This document shows positions 6,388 to 8,020 of a DNA stretch of 8,020 nt, piece by piece. Each line of letters opens with the position of its first letter. Within the stretch, counting starts at the first letter, position 1. Origin of the DNA: JBMYQA01 sp049600855 (GTDB lineage Bacteria > Bacteroidota > Bacteroidia > Cytophagales > Flammeovirgaceae); NCBI GenBank assembly GCA_049600855.1, contig JBMYQA010000283.1, forward strand, positions 1 through 8,020, in the 5' to 3' direction. The notes under the pieces were generated by a model. The model had not been told where the DNA came from. It did not search any database and saw only the letters and a program-made list of their open reading frames with translations. The position numbers were made by a program, and so were the translations under genes.

Positions 6388-6582
6388 ATGGCTAAAGCAG
6401 CTAAAGCAAAATTAGATAAGAAAGCAGCTAAAAAAGTAGCAGCTAAAAAGAAAGAAGAAAAAAAGGCAGCTTTGAAAGCAGCAGCTAAAAAAGCGGCTAA
6501 GAAAAAAGCTAAAAAGAAAGAAGTAAAAGCTTCTGCTAAGTCTGACAAGAAAAAGTCAGCTAAAAAAGGCAAGAAGAAATAA
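6388..6582 (+). CDS. Lys/Ala-rich histone-H1-like DNA-binding protein
   Basis: A 64-residue protein of extreme composition: about half lysine and roughly 30% alanine, arranged in KKAAKK-type repeats from end to end, with a few Glu, Asp and Ser and no aromatic residues or Cys. It resembles the disordered tails of eukaryotic histone H1 and bacterial H1-like proteins (Hc1, AlgP-like), which bind and compact DNA by charge. Short proteins of this sort are frequent in Bacteroidota. The ATG at 6388 is followed by GCT, a common second codon of strongly expressed genes, and the gene has its own promoter-like element and a strong terminator, so it is probably a separate, well-expressed unit. The repeated Lys codons alternate AAA and AAG. 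The chance that this is only a low-complexity non-coding run is low given the start, stop and terminator arrangement. Confidence 0.75.
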   Translation: MAKAAKAKLDKKAAKKVAAKKKEEKKAALKAAAKKAAKKKAKKKEVKASAKSDKKKSAKKGKKK

Positions 6583-6602
6583 TTCAGATTTTACAGGAAG
6601 GT

Positions 6603-6644
6603 AAATGCGTTTCAAGAATTTCTTGGAGCGCATTTTTATTTTTT
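6603..6644 (+). terminator. Strong intrinsic terminator between convergent genes
   Basis: A stem of 15 pairs joins 6603-6617 with 6621-6635 (AAATGCG...CGCATTT outside, CAAGA...TCTTG inside, two G-U pairs), loop ATT, followed by a T-rich run to 6644. It starts 20 bp after the histone-H1-like stop. It overlaps the stop codon of the convergent transporter gene and could act on that strand too, although the reverse tail is less T-rich. Confidence 0.75.
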
Positions 6645-8020
6645 AGAAACCATAAAAAAAGCGATGAGTGCAGCTAAAAACGCCAATCCAGCGCTTAAGA
6701 AGCCCACCCATTGGTAAGTGGCTACAAAAGCAGTATCTAGTAGCTGATCTACCTGTTCGCGTTGCTTACCCATCAAAGCGCTAGGTGCTTCGGCTTCTCC
6801 CAATTTCACTAATTCCTCTAATAACTCGGTTTTAATTGAATCCGTTAATGCTACGCCTTCAATCGCTTCCATCACAAAATCCGTAAATATATAAATTGCC
6901 ACAGCACCCAATATGGCATTGATAAATGTACCCGCAATTCGAGTAACACTATTGTTTATACCTGAAGCAATGCCTGATTTATCGTCATGCACACTCGTCA
7001 TCACCGCAGTGGTGAGTGGAACAACGGTAATAGACATACCAAGGGCGAACACCACAAACCCTGGGAAATAAGTTGTCCAATACGCAGCTGGCCCTGCCGT
7101 CATCCCAATGGAAGCTAACCAGCACATGCCTAAACCTGTAATGATTGGCCCCACAACCAAAAAGCGTCGCGCTCCATATTTGTCCGTCAATGCGCCCATT
7201 CTTCGCGCAACAATGATCATTAAAAAAGTAAATGGCAAAAAGGTAAGTCCCGCTTGGAATTGTGAATAGCCTTGGATTTGAATGATATTTAAGGATAAGA
7301 AGAGCATAATTGCCCCTAACGCAGCATATAAGAAAAAAGAGAGCAAATTAACTCCAGCAAAGGTTTTATTTTGAAATAACTCCAGCGGAATCATAGGATG
7401 TTTCACCTTACGTTCAATAAAAATAAAGGCCAAGAGTAATACGAAGCCAATCGCCAAATTTGCAACCACAACAGGATGCGTATATCCCAATTCTGGCATT
7501 TCCAAAAATCCAAAAGTAAGCAGGGCTAAGCTCAACACTAATACAGCGGCTCCCAACCAATCTACTTTTGAAGCACCCATTTCGCGACTTTCGGGCACCT
7601 TGGTAAAAAGTGTGATTAAACACACAATTCCTAAAGGCACATTGATGTAAAAGATGAATCGCCACAATCCCATATCCGCTAGAGCACCTCCCAATACAGG
7701 CCCACAAATGGTTACGATGGTTGTCGCGGCTGACCATGTGCCAATGGCTTTCCCTCTTTCTTCTTTGTTGAACGTTGCTGAAATAATCGCTAAACTTCCC
7801 GGAATCATTAATGCCCCTCCTATTCCCTGAATCGTTCGAAAGGCAATCAAGTATTGAATGTCAGGCGATAAGCCACAAAGCGCAGAACCTATGGTAAATA
7901 TTCCAATTCCGATGGCAAACACCTTCACACGCCCTAGTTTATCGCCAAGACTTCCGCCAACAATAATTAGCGCAGCCAACATCAATAAGTAACTATTTAA
8001 TATCCAAAATAAATCTGTTC
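6636..8020 (-). CDS. DHA2-family MFS drug efflux transporter (5' end cut by window)
   Basis: An inner-membrane proton-coupled drug:H+ antiporter of the 14-helix EmrB/QacA (DHA2) group. The frame stays open to the right edge, so the true start is outside the window. A TTG/ATG pair at 7985-7980 would begin in the middle of a helix; upstream codons read TDLFWILNSYLL, the usual end of the first periplasmic loop and start of TM2. About 460 residues are visible, and roughly 40 (TM1 and its flank) are missing. Motif A is seen as GGSLGDKLGRVKVF after TM2, and motif C as GPVLGG before the WRFIFYINVPLG segment typical of DHA2. A hydrophilic stretch of about 50 residues precedes the last helix, as is usual in the group. 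It ends at 6636, tail to tail with the histone-H1-like gene. The substrate is unknown; a role in exporting the peptide made nearby is possible only by proximity and is not favoured. Confidence 0.88.
   Translation of the reverse strand, partial: TDLFWILNSYLLMLAALIIVGGSLGDKLGRVKVFAIGIGIFTIGSALCGLSPDIQYLIAFRTIQGIGGALMIPGSLAIISATFNKEERGKAIGTWSAATTIVTICGPVLGGALADMGLWRFIFYINVPLGIVCLITLFTKVPESREMGASKVDWLGAAVLVLSLALLTFGFLEMPELGYTHPVVVANLAIGFVLLLAFIFIERKVKHPMIPLELFQNKTFAGVNLLSFFLYAALGAIMLFLSLNIIQIQGYSQFQAGLTFLPFTFLMIIVARRMGALTDKYGARRFLVVGPIITGLGMCWLASIGMTAGPAAYWTTYFPGFVVFALGMSITVVPLTTAVMTSVHDDKSGIASGINNSVTRIAGTFINAILGAVAIYIFTDFVMEAIEGVALTDSIKTELLEELVKLGEAEAPSALMGKQREQVDQLLDTAFVATYQWVGFLSAGLAFLAALIAFFMVSKK

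Noticed and set aside
6372..6572. Open frame on the minus strand opposite the histone-H1-like gene
   Set aside because: Its Phe/Ala/Leu-rich translation is the mirror of the Lys/Ala codons of the plus-strand gene; that gene has the promoter, start and terminator.

Overview
The window reads as chromosomal DNA from a member of the Bacteroidota. It is AT-rich, has no strong Shine-Dalgarno sequences ahead of its genes, shows Bacteroidota-type promoter elements (TTG, about 20 bp, TAnnTTTG), and encodes a very short Lys/Ala-rich histone-H1-like protein and a 37-kDa nucleoid-associated protein, both common in that phylum. The genus cannot be told from the sequence. No tRNA, rRNA, CRISPR array or insertion sequence was seen.

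Left part (1-3884). A minus-strand HTH/S24 LexA-CI-like repressor (23-820) has its promoter overlaid by three copies of a TTAGCAA half-site (880-919), which suggests autoregulation. A roughly 400 bp intergenic stretch follows. Two plus-strand genes 36 bp apart come next: an exported adenosine deaminase of the ADGF-like type (1247-2743) and a nucleoid-associated NA37/YejK-family protein (2780-3832). A clear hairpin terminator (3866-3884) ends that unit.

Middle part (about 3990-6150). This is the most interesting section: a compact two-gene RiPP (class II lanthipeptide-like) locus. The first gene (4051-4638) encodes a 195-residue precursor. Its leader holds two tandem NHLP (nitrile-hydratase-alpha-like leader) units with an 84-residue period, and it ends in a short Ser/Thr/Cys core, SGSTGTGQCCASGTCS. 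The second gene (4589-6067) encodes a 492-residue stand-alone DUF4135 lanthionine dehydratase, i.e. the N-terminal half of LanM with its kinase and lyase residues but no LanC cyclase domain. The dehydratase has no ATG in its first 238 codons. Its only reasonable starts are GTG codons inside the core-coding DNA of the precursor, so the core peptide and the enzyme N-terminus share about 50 bp in two frames. No cyclase, protease or dedicated exporter lies in the window, so these functions must come from elsewhere, be spontaneous, or be dispensable.

Right part (6150-8020). A promoter-like element and a roughly 200-nt leader with two dyads precede a 64-residue Lys/Ala-rich histone-H1-like protein (6388-6582). 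A long hairpin terminator (6603-6644) separates it from a convergent DHA2-type MFS efflux transporter on the minus strand (6636-8020). That transporter's N-terminus lies beyond the right edge of the window.
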